DNA from: Bilabrum cf. latius
Lineage: Eukaryota; Bigyra: Bicosoecida; Bigyra; Bicosoecida
Direction: 5' to 3'
Length of the DNA: 64,000 bases
Assembly (NCBI GenBank): GCA_965178125.1
Contig: OZ237770.1
Span: 496,001-560,000 of the forward strand
Shown here: positions 22,638-42,400 of the stretch, piece after piece
How positions within the stretch are numbered: position 1 is the first letter of the stretch
Layout of the letters: the number at the start of each line of letters is the position of its first letter
Notes under the pieces: generated by a model
The model's input: the letters and a program-made list of their open reading frames with translations, nothing else
Databases searched by the model: none
What the model was told of the DNA's origin: nothing
Translations under genes and position numbers: made by a program

Positions 22638-25600
22638 TCATCCATGGACGGCTCCAGGAGGGATTGCGTTGGCGCCTGGCTCATCGTCCGCCGTCGCCTG
22701 CGCCACCTCCACGCCCGACCCGTCCGCCACCCCCGCACCCAGCCCGCCTGCGGCTGCATCCGTGTTGCTTGGAGATCTCGCCTGCACCTTCACGTCGCTG
22801 GGCCGGCGACCTGCCCACGAGCCACCGTCCGCTGCAGTGCCCACGTGCGATGCCCCCGCCGCCCCCCTGGGCCCCTAGGAGGCCGCCCCACTGGCCCCCC
22901 CTTGCCCCCTGCTGGGGGCCAGGGTCTTGCCCACGGTGTGAAGGGCCTTGGCGTTCTGCCTCTTCATGAGGTAGCCCCCTCCCCCCCTCCTGCGCTGGGC
23001 CTCCAGCAGCTTGGTCCTCATGAGCTCCTTGGTGTACGGCTTGCCCAGCACCACGTCGAACCCAGCGCCGTAATACATGGCCTCGGCCTTGGCCCCCACA
23101 TCCACAGTGGCGGCGATGATGGGCATCCGCACGTTGCGCTTCTCCCGCAGCAGCTGACAGGCTTCAATCCCGCCCATGCGCTGCATCAGGATGTCCATCA
23201 CGATGCAGTCGAAGGGCCGGGCAGCCGCATCCAGCGCCTTCTCCACCTGATCCCCGTCGGTGCACGTGGCCACTGTGCACCCCAGCTTGACCAGCAGCCG
23301 CTGGGCGAAACGCAGGGCACTCCGCTCGTCATCCACAAGCAGCACGTGCATGCGGAGCAGACCGCCGTCTGCAGCGGCCTGTCTTGCCCGACGGGACTGC
23401 ACCGCCGCGGCCCCGCCCCCCGCGCCCCCCCCTGCCTGGCTCCCGAAATCACCATCCTCGTCATCTTCCTCATCGTCATCCCGCCCACCGCGTGCCTGCC
23501 GTTGCCCACCCGCAGCCCCGACCTCCCCCTACCCCAGGCGCACCACCGGCTCCGCAGTGCCCGCCCCCTGCCCCTCCAGGTCCAGCACCGCCCTCAGACC
23601 GGCGTCGTCCAGCTCCCCCGTCTGCCCGTCCATGGCCTCCTCCAGCTTCTCCAGAGAGGCCCGAGCAGCCGCCTGAGCCTGCTCTGCCACCTCGGTCAGA
23701 TCCACCGGGGCCGCGTCTGCCTTGCCACCCTTCCTGGCATCCTGCCCCGCGCCCATGCCGCCCAGCACGGCCGCCCGCAGGTCCAGGCGCTGTGCCTCGG
23801 CCGCCCGAGCCAGAGCCAGACTGCGCATGGGGCACTTGGCGTAGGTGGCCGCAGGGAACAGCGACAGCACGGTGTGGTCCTGTCGCGCCCGCGCATCGTC
23901 TCCCTGCAGCTGCTGCAGGTCAAAGTCACCCGCCTCCTTGGATTCCTCGGGTGTCCCGAAGGGCACGGCGAACCACAGCCGCAGCATCCCACGTGACTCG
24001 GCCAGCCCCGCCGCCCCCCTCGCCACTCGCTCGCACAGCGCCCTCACCAGGGGCGCGAACAGACGGACCCGCGTGTCCCGCATGCCTGCAGACGCCCCCA
24101 TGAGCACGGCCCGCCCCCGGCCCCCCTCCTGGCCCCCCTCCCCCTCCTTGCCCTCTTCGGCCAGGTGGGCCATCAGCTCGTCCAGGGAGGGACCCCCCAG
24201 CTCGGGCCCGCGTGCCACCACCTCCACGATCACTCTCCGCCTGGAAGTGGTCACGGCCACGAGCACGGCGGGAGGACCCGTGCCCCTGCCCCCCGCCGCC
24301 ACCTGCAGCGCGGGCATCACGTCCTCCTCCTCGTCCTCGTCGTACGTGTCCCCCATGGCCCCCTCCGCGTGCTTGGCTGCCAGAGCCAGAGCGCCCACGA
24401 ACATGCGGCGGAAGGTCTCGTGGTCCGCCACCACCACAGGGGGCACATCGTCGTCGATCCACAGGCCCACGCCGCCCTGCCCGCACATGGCCCGCACCTG
24501 CCTGCACCACGCCACAGCCTTGGCCCGCACCGACAGCTCGATGGGATCGCTGGAGAGGCTGTCCTCGGCCCCCTCGTCGCCCGCCTCTAGCCCCCCCTTC
24601 TGGAGGCCCAGCAGCGAGTCCAGGTCCTAAGAGGTGGCGTGGCGGATGTCGTTGGAGGACAGCGAGGAGGCCTTGCTCTTGTCGCTCTTGTCGCTCTTGT
24701 CCGCCTTGCGCACGGCCCCTTCGCCCCTCCGCTGGGCCGCCCGAGCCGCCGCCAGCTCTGTCTGCGTGACGGCCACCAGCGCCTCGGTGATGACCCCCAC
24801 GTACTGCCCCGCGGAGAGCAGGTCCAGTAGTGCCTATTGTGCGGCAGGACTCGCGTCCTCTGCCTCTGCCAGGGGCAGCACGTCCTCGGCCGAGTTCCTC
24901 AGCACCTGTATGCTCGAGTTCAGCTCGTGGGAGGCAGCCCCCACCACCCCCTTTGCCACGGCCAGGTCCAGGAGACCCCTCCTGGCCAGCAGACGGGCCA
25001 CATGCCTCGCCGCCAGACGGGCCCCCTCCTGCTTGGCGAGGCTCAGCTGCTCGCTGGCTGGACCCCCATCTGTGGCACCGTTCTAGCCCTACCCCTAGCC
25101 CTGCCCAGATCCAGATGCAGCCCCCCCCCTGCGAGCATGCCCCCCGCGTGCCTCGACACCGCCCCCCCCGCCCGCCGGCCTCTCCACGAGGATGAGCTGC
25201 ACGTCGGCGTGGTCTGCAGGGTTGCCCGGCATGGTCCTCTTCAGGGAGGCCTGTCTGGCCTTGGGCTTGGGGCGGGCCCCGTGCGCGTGCTTGGTGGCCA
25301 CCACCAGGATGGAGAAGTCTGCGGGAGAGAGAGGCAGGCAGGGGAGGAGGAGGAGGAGAAATAGGGCGGAGGAGGATGGAGAAAGAGGGCACGGGGCGGG
25401 AAATTGGGGGAGGGGTGGAGGAGGCAAGAAGAGACAGGGGGAAAAGCAAAAGGAGAGAGAGAAACTAAAGCGCGCAAGGACAGAAGAACGGGGAGAGGCG
25501 CGATGTGATGAGTGCAAGGGTGCATGGCCAGGTCAATTCTGGCCCTCGTGCTGCGCTCACTCCTGGGCCCGACTCGCTGCCTGTCCCACTGGCCCCGCAG

Positions 25601-25933
25601 CACCACGCTCCCGCTGCCACCACTCGCGGGCGCCTTGCTCGTGGCCTGCTGAGCGGCGTCCTCGATGCGGGCCGCCCACCGATCCACACTCTCCGGCGTG
25701 AGCCCAGAGAGGAGGTCTGCCTGGCTGCCCAGCGCATCAAGCCGCCGGCTACTGCCCCCGTGAGCATTGGGCTGGCCGTGCTTGGAGCCACCCAGCTCCG
25801 AGGAGGAGGCCGTCAGCACGCTGTACGCCCCTGGAGAGGCGTAACTGAGGCGGAGCTGCGTAAATTGGGATGTGATGTTTTGCTGGAAGTAAGCTCTTGC
25901 TGCAAGACGGAGCGCTTCCAATGGGTGCAGCAT
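22638..25933 (-). CDS. Hybrid histidine kinase with receiver domain (seven TAG, one intron)
   Basis: Two-component hybrid sensor kinase. Exon 1 is 25933-25561 and exon 2 is 25318-22638; the intron 25560-25319 has a GTGAGC donor and a pyrimidine-rich CAG acceptor, phase 1. In order: an unidentified N-terminal region; an H-box-like helix GAASHELNSSIQVLRNSAE (25000-24900) with the phospho-accepting His; a degenerate ATPase region with an N-box-like helix (HETFRRMFVGALALAAKHA) but no clear Asp-x-Gly-x-Gly; and a complete receiver domain at 23360-22990 with the acidic pair (LVDDE), phospho-Asp (IVMDI), Thr (AATVD) and Lys (LGKPY). TAG codons lie at 25095, 25089, 25083, 24834, 24627, 23529 and 22875; no TGA/TAA until 22638. 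Signal and output are unknown. Upstream spacing suggests a shared divergent promoter with the ATAD5-like gene. Confidence 0.75.
25319..25560 (-). other. Spliceosomal intron, 242 nt
   Basis: Minus-strand sequence begins GTGAGCGCAGC and ends CTCTCTCCCGCAG after a long pyrimidine tract. Removing it joins the two open frames in phase 1 (A plus AC giving Asn) with sensible protein on both sides (GPR before, FSILVVATKH after). Confidence 0.6.
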
Positions 25934-26468
25934 ACGCGAAACCGATCCAACGACACTGATCCGAGACGCGTGAATCGTCGTGGCAGAATCCGAGCAGACA
26001 CGTCGCCGGTACCAGTCGCATCAAAACTTAGCTTCACTCACATCGATTCCGGCCCTCATCACTGCGATGTCCGGGTCTTGCTCAAGTAGAGCTAGGGAGG
26101 CCCAGCCATGCGACGCCGCCTCTCGTGAGACCTGGAGGCCATCCGGAGGTCCCTGCCCGCTCACTGCGCCTGCGAACAACCAAATGGTACAGTGATAATC
26201 ATTGGTAGGGTTGTGCGCGGATACATCGAGCCAACTATTGGAGAGGTGACATTCCGCTTCCAAAAGGCCTCGTAGTCACGACACCCTGATGTTCCACTTC
26301 AATGCAGCCAAAACACTGGTCAGTGTGATAACAAATCCCCTTCTTGTTCTTACCTGATGCCGTAGACTGTCCACAGCCCATTCGAATAGGAAGGGGATTG
26401 GTACAATATCAGTTCAACGATCGAAGTTGCACGCGCCAGGGCGTGTAAGTAAATAGTGCGACCCGATT
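25934..26468. promoter_or_regulatory. Divergent intergenic region, likely bidirectional promoter
   Basis: 535 bp between the start of the kinase (-) and the start of the ATAD5-like gene (+). No gene is supported. Lower GC than the flanking coding regions. I recognise no TATA box with confidence. Confidence 0.4.
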
Positions 26469-33860
<7,392 letters not shown>

Positions 33861-33994
33861 TCGCTGCCAATGATCGTAGATTATTGTTTTGTGCTCCAAT
33901 CTGGATCGAGTGGACACGACATCAATAGATATATGCATGGCATGCATCGACGTTTACACGCAATCCGGACCATGGGCCACCAATCTTGCACGAA

Positions 33995-35806
33995 TCAGCA
34001 CAGCAGTGGCCCAAGTGCGCTCTCCATCGCACTGACCAGCACATCGATGGCCGCCACGACCCCAACCACCACCGCAGTGCGCTGCAGCCTCGCCAGGTAC
34101 TTCCTCCACTGCTGCAGGTCCTCCACGGGGGTTCTTGCTGGGCCTAGCAGTGCACTGCACCCGCTGAACGACACCGCCCGCTGCACCTGCCACGGCTGCC
34201 CAACGCCCCCTACGTTCCCTGTGGCATTCGCGCAGGCCACCTGCAGCTCCCCGCACTCCCCCACCTCCCTGTACCCCCGCCACTCCGCCCCCAGAAGCGC
34301 CCGCCCGGTCCTCTCTTCCACCTCATCTATCCTCAGCCGCACGGTGCCCCCGCCCCCCGACTGCACATCGGACCAGAAGGTGCCTGCCTCCAGGCCCTGC
34401 AGCTGCCCAGGGTCCCTCTCTGGGTCAAAGCAGGGGCCTTCGAGCCGCCGCTCCATGCCCACCGTGCTGTAGTCCACCCAGGCCTAATAGGAAGGGCCCA
34501 CCGCCCGCCTGCCCGTCGCTGTCAGCGCCGCTGCTCTCCTCTCCCCCTCACTCGTCACCTCCTGCCTCAGTCCCACGTCACAGAACCACTGTTCCCTGTG
34601 CCCCGGGTCCTGCACACCCAGGACATCATAGTACCCCAGCCAGCGGGAGGGCTGGCAGCCCCCGTCCGGCCCACTCGTCACCCAGTTGCTGACCGTGTAC
34701 CCCGCAGTGCCGCTGCAGTCTCGCTGTGGGCGGGTGCGGAAGCTGACCGGAGCGGTTGCCCCCTCCTCGCCCCCCTGCTGATCCAATAGCTCGTCATCTC
34801 GCCCTAGCCCGGGACAGCCAAGCTGCTGCCCCACTGGCTCGGACCAGAGCCACACCGTGCCGTTCTGCCGGGCCAGAGGGGCCACTCGCGTGCCTCGGTC
34901 GGGGAAGGACCCCCTGATCACGTGTTCCGGCCTGTCTCCCAGCGCCCACACCAGCCGCTGCCTGCATCCCTCCGCCCTGTTCCCCTCCGTTGCACGCATG
35001 CCGCTGAATGAGGGGATCTGGCTGAACAGGGGCCCCACAGCGCAGTCGTGTCTGAACCACGAGTGGTCGATGCCGGCATCCCCCCACGGATTGTGCCCAT
35101 GGGTGGTGTCTACCTTCGAACCGTTGAGCAAATCCCGGCTAAAGGGGTGAACCACCTCTCCCCCAGCCCCAGCCCCGGCTGAGTGCCTCAGCACGATTGG
35201 CAGAAAGAAGGCAAGCAGGGCGGTGACCGAGGCTGCGTGCGTGCACTTGAGCGTCCATGCGGGTGCACTGGTCCTAGAACACCACTTGGCCTCCGGTAGC
35301 ATCTTGTCTCTGATCACTATGCGGTGCCATCTCCAGCCGAGCATGCACAGTGACGCGGCTGTCCACAGGTACGGCAGCCACTGGAACGATGCGGCGCGAG
35401 CTGGATTGTCGAGGTCGAACATTGGACCTCGATCAAGCGTGTGGTACACAATGTTCCAGCCCAGCCATGACGCTTGTACTGGTTCCGCGAGCAACCGCGG
35501 GAATGCCAGCGACATGAGCGAGTGGGACAGGACTGCCGAGGCACCGATTGTCCAGAGAACGACTTGGGAGATGAGAACAGCAGTCATGCGCTGCCGTTCA
35601 GTTTTAACCTTGGCCTGGTATCTAACTTCGTGGCTTTTTTGCTGCAAAGAATCGCCAGGGACGACTGTAGCCGACGCTGATCCGCCGTGCAGTTCAGCGT
35701 CGTCGTCGCTGCTAGATGCAACGCCAACATCATATTCCTACGAGTTCTGCCCCTCTCCAGGCTGTTCAAAAGGTGTAAACTGGGTTACTGGGGCTGCTGA
35801 TGACAT
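33995..35806 (-). CDS. Multi-pass membrane protein of unknown function (two TAG)
   Basis: 603 residues from ATG 35804-35806 to TGA 33995-33997, with TAG at 35738 and 34484 and no other stop. Hydrophobic segments lie at about 74-98 (TAVLISQVVLWTIGASAVLS), 125-142 (YLWTAASLCMLGW), 190-210 (VTALLAFFLPIVL) and near the C-terminus (~575-595, TAVVVGVVAAIDVLVSAM). A ~350-residue polar loop between the third and last helices has several cysteines and Asn-x-Ser/Thr sites, so it is probably lumenal or extracellular. The N-terminus is acidic and cytoplasmic by charge. I do not recognise a family. Convergent with the ATAD5-like gene (134 bp apart) and divergent from the SETD9-like gene. Confidence 0.65.
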
Positions 35807-36313
35807 GATACTACCATCCTAGTTCAGCCAAAAATTTAGCTTGGGCGATGCGAGCACGAACGGCAACCAATTCGAGGTTCGCTGGCAGCACTGCTGAGGT
35901 TCGTTCGGAACGAGCAGCAGCACGACCTTAAAAAAATGCAAAAGGAATGTTGCGGAGGGCATGGAAGGGCATTTCCTCTTTGTTTAAACCAAAGTCGAAT
36001 AAACATCTCAAGGGCCCCGAGAAGCTGGTGAGGATGTATCGGTTTGCTCACGCACGATTCATCAAATTTGCGCAGAGGCATCCATTCCAGCTGCATTCCA
36101 GCCTCACACCACGCAGGCGAACCTAGACTTTTCGCTGGCATGCTCCGTATTTGAATGCAACGATTTGTATCTGCAAGGGGTTTCCAGGGATGAGGTACAG
36201 CTGTGAGTACTTCATGATTCGTCTCTCCGGGCTCCGGCCGCCGCACCAGCAGTACCGCAGTAGCACCGCCGCACCTAGAGTCCTGGCCCCGCAGTCGATT
36301 CCCAGCAATCCAG
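35807..36313. promoter_or_regulatory. Divergent intergenic region, likely bidirectional promoter
   Basis: 507 bp between the start of the membrane protein (-) and the SETD9-like protein (+). Contains only short frames. No defined element is recognised. Confidence 0.4.
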
Positions 36314-37456
36314 ATGAAATGGCGAGCGCATCCGCTGCGTTCCAAGATCCACCAAGCGAACGAGGCTGCGGTAGCCCAGGTATCAGACCTGCTGCAGCAC
36401 CTGCACGACGTGGACCATGGTGACCTCCCCACGCCGGCCTTCCTCCCGCGGCTGGAGCAGCCCCTCGGTCCGGACGGGGAGGCTCTGCCCATGACGGCGG
36501 ACGATGCCCCCTCCATCGGACCCAGCTCGCACACGAACCCGCTCCCCACCGCCGATCTGGTCTACAGGGCGCTGCAGGCGGACGAGGCAGCGGACGCGAT
36601 GCAAGCGCTCAGGACTCTGGTGGGGGCACGCGCGGGCTTTTCTCTGTGGCTGGGGCCCTCGCAGGCTGCCACTCCCGACAACAAGGCGGGGCTGTACCTC
36701 AGGGGAGCGGTGCCCCCCGGGACCGTGGTGGGCATGTACCCAGGGGCGGTCTACAGCAAGGAGATGCTGCAGCGGCCGGCGGACTACGGGCACCTGGGAG
36801 ACCCAAGGCGGCCCCGCATGCTGATCCCCAGGCTGGACGGGACCGTGGTGGACGCCCTGGGGCACACGCCTCCTGTGTTCAACCCCTTCGGACTGGCGCA
36901 CCACTGCAGACACCCTGCCCCCGGGGTGCAGCCCAACGTGATGCGGCTGCAGGTGGATTTCTTCGACCGGGAGCTGCTGCAGTCCGAGGCAGTGGCGCTG
37001 CCTAGGCACCTGCGGCCGTACCTTCCGAACGAGTGGGGCTCCAAGCTGAGCGGGGGGCAGGTGGCTGCCGCTGACTACGAGCACGCCGTGTGGATGAAGG
37101 GCATCGTGCTGGTCTCGCTCAGGGAGGTCAGGGACGAGGAGCTCTTCGTGGACCATCGGCTGAACCCGGGGAGGGAGCTGCCTGCGTGGTATGTGCCGGT
37201 GGATGCGGGGGCTGACAGGCGGCTGTGGCTGGCCACGGGGGCCCCTCGGCGGGTCATGCCCAGGGCGGCGATGGAGGAGGGGGGCATGCGGGAGGCGCTG
37301 CGGGAGCTGGAAGCGGCGCCGCTGGTGGACCCGGAGACTGGGGAAGAGATGCATACGGAAGGCGAATCCCAAGGTCTGTTGGCCGACAGCCAAGAGATCA
37401 AGACGGATGCAGGTGAGGGTGAAAAAGATGCGGGCGATAGATCGACTGCTTTGTGA
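36314..37456 (+). CDS. SETD9-like SET-domain protein
   Basis: 380 residues, ATG to TGA, no TAG. It resembles animal SETD9, an atypical SET-domain protein whose substrate is not settled. Matching landmarks: the basic Trp-rich start (MKWRAHPLRSK); AGLYLRGAVPPGTVVGMYPG (residues ~135-154) like the SETD9 VxxGxVVxMYPG strand; LIPRLDGTVVDALG; an asparagine/histidine-bearing segment (NPFGLAHHCRHP) where SET proteins bind AdoMet and form the knot; LRPYLPNEWGS; and IVLVSLREVRDEELFVDH near 255-272. The usual SET NHxCxPN is reduced to AHHCRHP, so methyltransferase activity is uncertain. The C-terminal 60 residues are acidic and variable. The upstream frame is open to 36221 but the chosen Met matches the family start. 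Confidence 0.7.
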   Translation: MKWRAHPLRSKIHQANEAAVAQVSDLLQHLHDVDHGDLPTPAFLPRLEQPLGPDGEALPMTADDAPSIGPSSHTNPLPTADLVYRALQADEAADAMQALRTLVGARAGFSLWLGPSQAATPDNKAGLYLRGAVPPGTVVGMYPGAVYSKEMLQRPADYGHLGDPRRPRMLIPRLDGTVVDALGHTPPVFNPFGLAHHCRHPAPGVQPNVMRLQVDFFDRELLQSEAVALPRHLRPYLPNEWGSKLSGGQVAAADYEHAVWMKGIVLVSLREVRDEELFVDHRLNPGRELPAWYVPVDAGADRRLWLATGAPRRVMPRAAMEEGGMREALRELEAAPLVDPETGEEMHTEGESQGLLADSQEIKTDAGEGEKDAGDRSTAL

Positions 37457-38071
37457 TGACGAGGTATTGCGGCAGGTTCCTTGCTGGCATGAGATGTATG
37501 GTGCCCCGGTTCTTCTTACTATCGAAATATTGGACAATACCAGCCGATCTTCTCTGACAGAATGGACCCAAGACACGAACCTTCACGAACGTAAAGGAAC
37601 CGCCGACGCGCTCGCCTCGGCACCCAAATCAACAGCCGGAGGCACAATTGAACCTGGAGCGGAACAGTGCATTACTTGTAGCAACAGAAGCCGGTAAAAA
37701 ACATTCCATAGTCACCTTGCAAGTTATTTCCGGCTGTGCCCAAGTAGTTCATTCCATATTTGTGGGACTGGTTCGTGGACTCGTGAAGTAGTACCGCATC
37801 CAGGATGGGCGTATGCTCTAGTTGCATTCCACAGAGCTCACGTTCGGTCGAATCTATCGGTTCAATAGAGCCAGTAGTAAGAAGGGATGTCAGTAGCCTC
37901 CAGTAGCGGAAAAGGCCCACCCAATCTAGCTCAGGGCACGAGGCAGCGACGCAGTTGGCTCGGAACCCATCAAACCGCATCAGAACAGCTGATGAATTCG
38001 GTATATCGCCACCTGACAAGCAGCGCTAGCACGCTGGCTAGTCTAAAAATGGTTTGAGAGCATATCGAAGC
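37457..38071. other. Intergenic with a possible small minus-strand gene
   Basis: About 615 bp between two plus-strand genes. Apart from the hypothetical frame at 37672-37980 I see nothing. The 3' end of the SETD9-like transcript and the promoter of the next gene must lie here. Confidence 0.4.
37672..37980 (-). CDS. Hypothetical small protein, doubtful
   Basis: Frame from an internal Met (MRFDGFRANCVAASCPELDW) to TAA, 102 residues, with balanced amino-acid composition unlike the GC-biased shadow frames. It has two Cys near the start and a C-terminal GMFFTGFCCYK. No homologue is recognised. It may be chance in a less GC-rich intergenic region. If real, it would be the second gene ending in TAA. 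Confidence 0.25.
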   Translation of the reverse strand: MRFDGFRANCVAASCPELDWVGLFRYWRLLTSLLTTGSIEPIDSTERELCGMQLEHTPILDAVLLHESTNQSHKYGMNYLGTAGNNLQGDYGMFFTGFCCYK

Positions 38072-39286
38072 ATGAGCGAGGGATGCATTGGTGGCGAGCT
38101 GCCGAGTGGCTCCAGGCTGCCTCGACGCTTGAAACGCTACGCGAACCACATTTAGGAGCACAGTCAGAGAATCCGGCGGAAGTACAAGCGGAAGCTGAGA
38201 GCACAGAGAATAAGGAAACAAAAACCAACCCTGGGCCCTTTGTATGCACCTGTGGAATCGCTCAATGTTCTTCGGGAGGCATCGAAGGAGCACGACAGCA
38301 GCTCCTCGCTGGGCAGCGCCGTGCGATCGCTTGATAGGAAGAGCTCTTCCATGCACTCCACGAGAACAAGCAAGACCAACGGGAGGCGAGCTGCGATCAA
38401 GGACCCGCCCGCAGCGCTCGTGGTCAGCGAGGACGGCAGCTTCGAATATCAGGAAACGAGCGACGGGCTTGATGGTCACGAAGCCGAGTCAAGCGGCAGC
38501 GGCAGCGGAGCATTCTGGAGGAGGCGCATTCGGTATAGCCCCACCAGTGCGCGGAAAAAGCTTTCGCGTGGCCTGGCAGAAGTGAGCGAGGACGGCGATG
38601 AGATTGTTGACGACGAGGACGAGGACGAACAGTCGAGCAGGTCGGGCGAGAGCGAGACGGAGCCCGAGCCAGTCGCGATGTCGGCTCTCGAGGCGAGATC
38701 ATCGGGGTCTTTGAGCCCTGCACACGAGACCTCTCGAGTGGTTCCAACCTCTCGCAGAGACAGGGCGCTTTCGATGGAAAGCGGGCTGGACTATCTCACT
38801 GTATTTGAGCGACAGACCCACCTGAGGTAGCGGGGGAGGGGTGGCATGCCAGCAGAAAGCGACATCATCCGGCACTCGTCAGTGCCTCTCAAGTCTGCAC
38901 TGGCAGCAGCTCCCAGGGTGCACGCTACCGTGTCTACTTTGGATGCAGTCCCACTGGCCCTCCCCAGCGGCCGGATTTCCACCCAGGCTGGCAGCACGCA
39001 CTCCCTTCAGGCGGACGGCAGCCTCACCAGCCTGGCACCTTCACACACCGGCAGCCAGTCGCAAGGGAGGGGAGGTCGGAAGATGCCAGCGGCGAGTGTG
39101 GCACACAGAGTGGAGGCTGCCCGGAGCCAGGCATCGTCTCAGCGCCAGTCTCTGTCCGGGTCGGAAGGTGATTCCGGGTCAATGACAGCCTCCGGCTCGC
39201 TGGTTGTTCCCCAGCTGGCACTCCTATCGCCTAAGGCAGCTCCCCCAGCTGGTGCAGCCGTCAGCACCAGCACGGTGCCACAGTGA
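38072..39286 (+). CDS. Basic-then-acidic Ser-rich protein of unknown function (two TAG)
   Basis: 404 residues from ATG 38072 to TGA 39284-39286 with TAG at 38153 and 38828. Residues ~15-55 are strongly basic (RRLKRYANHI, then RIRRKYKRKLRAQRIRKQK), like a nuclear localisation or nucleic-acid-binding helix. The middle is acidic (a DDEDEDE run) and the C-terminal half is Ser/Ala/Gly-rich and disordered. The first TAG sits inside the basic helix and the second in a neutral linker, with composition unchanged across both. No family recognised. Confidence 0.6.
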
Positions 39287-39442
39287 AACAATTGGGATTT
39301 GATTAGACGATCGGTAGGCCTTTGAAAAATCATGTGCATTGTTTCCAGATTTCGGTGATACTTTACTTGACTGTCGTGCACTGTTACCGTCTAGAGCACC
39401 GATTCTTGACAAGCATCCCGCAGCACCACTGCATGGTGGCTA

Positions 39443-42400
39443 TCACGCCGATTTGAGCAGCACCACTGCATGGTCGGGCAGCTCCGGCACACCCTCCCCT
39501 CCCTCCCTCCGGCCCCTACCCCTGAGCCAGTCCGCCACCCATGCCCCCTTGAGCCCCTGCACCTCCACCCCCTTGGCCTCCAGCAAGCTCTCCATCTCCC
39601 CCTGGCCACCTTTGCCTTTCTTACCCGGTCTCTTCTGCCGCGTCGCGCTGCGGGGCAAAGTGCCAGCAGCCGCATGCTCCTGAAAAGCGGCTAGCGAGGC
39701 CCTCAGGTCTGCGTCCGCTGCAGCAGAGGGCCGCAGGATGATCCCGCGACAGCCCGCCCGCAGCTGCCCCGAGGCTGGCACCAGCCCAGCCCCGCACCCC
39801 GCGGCATCCTGCAGCGCCTTGCGACAGGACTCCACGTCCACCCCGAAGGTCTCCAGACCACACACCACCGTCGTGCCTCTGCGCTTGCCCCGCGGCAGCT
39901 CCTGCACGGTGACGCACGGCGCCCCCGCCCCGCCCCTGGGCCGCACGATGGTGCCCCCGTCCGCCCTCCGCACAGCGAAGAAGTCCTGCCAGGGCCCCCC
40001 GTCCTGCTTGCCCAGGGAGATCCGTCGATGGGCCTCCTCCAAGGGCAGCACCGCCATGCGATGCACCAGCTCCTTGGGCGCCTTCACGTGAGGCAGCCGC
40101 TCGTGTGACAGGGCCACCAGCATCGACACCTGCTCGGGGCTCAGAGAGGTGTCGTGTGACGAATGCGATGCCAGCCCCAGCATGCGCCCCGCCACTCCTT
40201 CGCACCACGCTCGAATGGTCCTTGCCCTTCGCTTCCCGTATTCGGCCGCTGCCTCCAGCGCATCTCCCTGCAGCTGCACCCCGGCCGCGGCAGCCAGGCT
40301 CAGGTCAAGCCGCAGGCCGGGCACACGGCTACCCCCGGCCCCGCCTGCCGATCCTTTGCCCTTGCCCTTGCCCTTGCCCTTGCCCTTGCCTTTCCCCTTG
40401 CCCTTGTCCCCTCTTGGCCCCTGCCCTCGCCCTGCCCCGCCCCTGCTCCCGCCATTGCCCCCGCCCCTTGCCCTGGCCCCTCCCACCAACAGGGGGTCAT
40501 CCACTGGCACCGCGTCCCGCAGTCCCCAGTGCACTGCATAGCTCTGCAGCACTGCACGCAGCTCTGCATCCGTGGCCATCGCCGCACCAAGCTGAGTATC
40601 CCGTGCGGGTGTTCCATGTGCTGGGCTCATGAGTCGCTCTCCTCCCCTCTCCTTGCGACCTCCCGGATACCGCAGCAGCAAGAGGGGGGGCGCGGGGTAC
40701 CTCTGCCGGAGCCAGCTGGGAGGGGGCTGGGGCAGAGCATCCAGGTCCACCACCTCCTCCTCTTCCTCCACTTCCTCCTCCTCCACGGCACCATCATCAC
40801 CATCACCATCACCAATGGCTGCCTTAGCATCCTGTCTAGCATCAGCAGTGTCCTAGACTCGTCTATCTTCGCCAGGGGAAGTCGCACTATCTGCCCCAAC
40901 CTCCCAGGCAGTGGTCCCACCAGCCGCACCCTCTCTGGGCTCCCCCTCACCCTCTCTGGTTACGCCTGCATCTGCATCTGCATCTGCATCTGCGCCACCT
41001 GACCTATCCCTCTCCCTCTCCTTATCGCTCTCCTCCTCAGCTTTCAACCAGGAACCCACCTTGGCGCCACCTGCGGCGGCGTCCTGCCATGTGACGAGTG
41101 CAGCCCGCAGCCAAGCCCTGAGGGGATGCTCGATGGGCTCCCCGTCATCTATCACCAGTCCTCCACCCGCTCCTCCTCCTCTATCTGCCCCAGGAGAAGC
41201 ACTCGTCACAGGATCAGCTCTCCCAGCCGCACTGCCACCCAGCATTGCAGCTGTGACCCCGCTGCTGCTGCTGCTGCCCCTTGCATCACTGGGTGCAGCT
41301 GCCGCATCCCCACCACGACCCCCTGCACCCTCCTGCGGGGCACAGAACCACGCCAGATCCCCGTCCCAGACCCTGGCCCGCAGAGCCCTCTGTCTCTCCT
41401 CTCCCCCGGGGCACAGCCTGCCCCCCGAATACAGCCCCTTGAGCTCCAGGAGATCCACCCGAGCAGCCCCGCGAAGAGCGTCCAGCGCCTCCCGCCGCGC
41501 CGCCTCCTCATCCTGCAAGCGGCTCTCCTTGAAACCGGAACTGCGCTCCGGAGCCCACCGCTTGTGTTCCCTGGACGACTGTGCCTCTGGCCGAGCCCGC
41601 ACCACCCACAAGTCCCAGGCGCCCTTCTTGGGGGGACCTGCCTTGGCACCTGCTGCCACTGCCTCGGCCTGCGCTGCACCGGCCCGTTCGGCTTCCTCCG
41701 CGGTAGCCTGTGGCCGCGTGAATGCCAGCTGCAGCGGCCCGCTACCTCCGTCCTCCGCCGCGAGGGCATGCATGAGCTTGCCCCATTTCTTCCACCGCGA
41801 GGAGGACACTCGGGGCCTGCGGGCCTGCAGGGCGGCAGGCAGCACAAACTGCGCCACGAACCGCTGCAGCAGCATGGGCAGTGCGGCGGATTGCTTGGCA
41901 GGGGTGTTCAGGTGCCTGGCCACCGCTTGCAGCACGCAGGCCCGGCAATACGCAGAGGCATCCATGGCTAGAGCCTATGCCTCCGCCTCGGCCGATTGCC
42001 CGCCGGACTCAGAGCCGGCTCCCGCTTCAAGCTTGGCAGCCTCATCAGAGCCAGCTCCCGAGGATGGCCCTGTCCCTGTCCCTGCCCCTGTGCCTGGGGC
42101 CGAGGCGTCCTCAGAGTCGGTTCCGCCCCCTTGCGTGGCGCCCTCCATGACCCTCTGCTCCCATCCCCCGTCGATGGCTCGCACCACCCCCTGGCCCAGA
42201 AAGCCGCACTGCGCCAGAGCCGCAGGTGCCCCCCGCAGGCCCGCTGGCACCAGTGCCTCCCAGTGCGCGTCCCCGAAGCACAGCAGCGGCCTCACGAGCC
42301 TCCCCTTCCAGCCCGTGGACCGACAGGCCCCCACCTCCTGAGTGAGCACTCCCACGGCGAATGGAAGCGGGTTGCCCACGGTTCTCAGAGAGACTAGGCT

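Noticed and set aside
22875-23402. Bacterial contamination suggested by the receiver domain
   Set aside because: The domain is in one frame with a kinase whose gene has a spliceosomal intron and TAG sense codons like its neighbours.
23926-25449. 507-codon Gly/Arg-rich minus-strand frame
   Set aside because: Alternative frame of the histidine kinase; the kinase frame has motifs and an intron that fit, this one has none.
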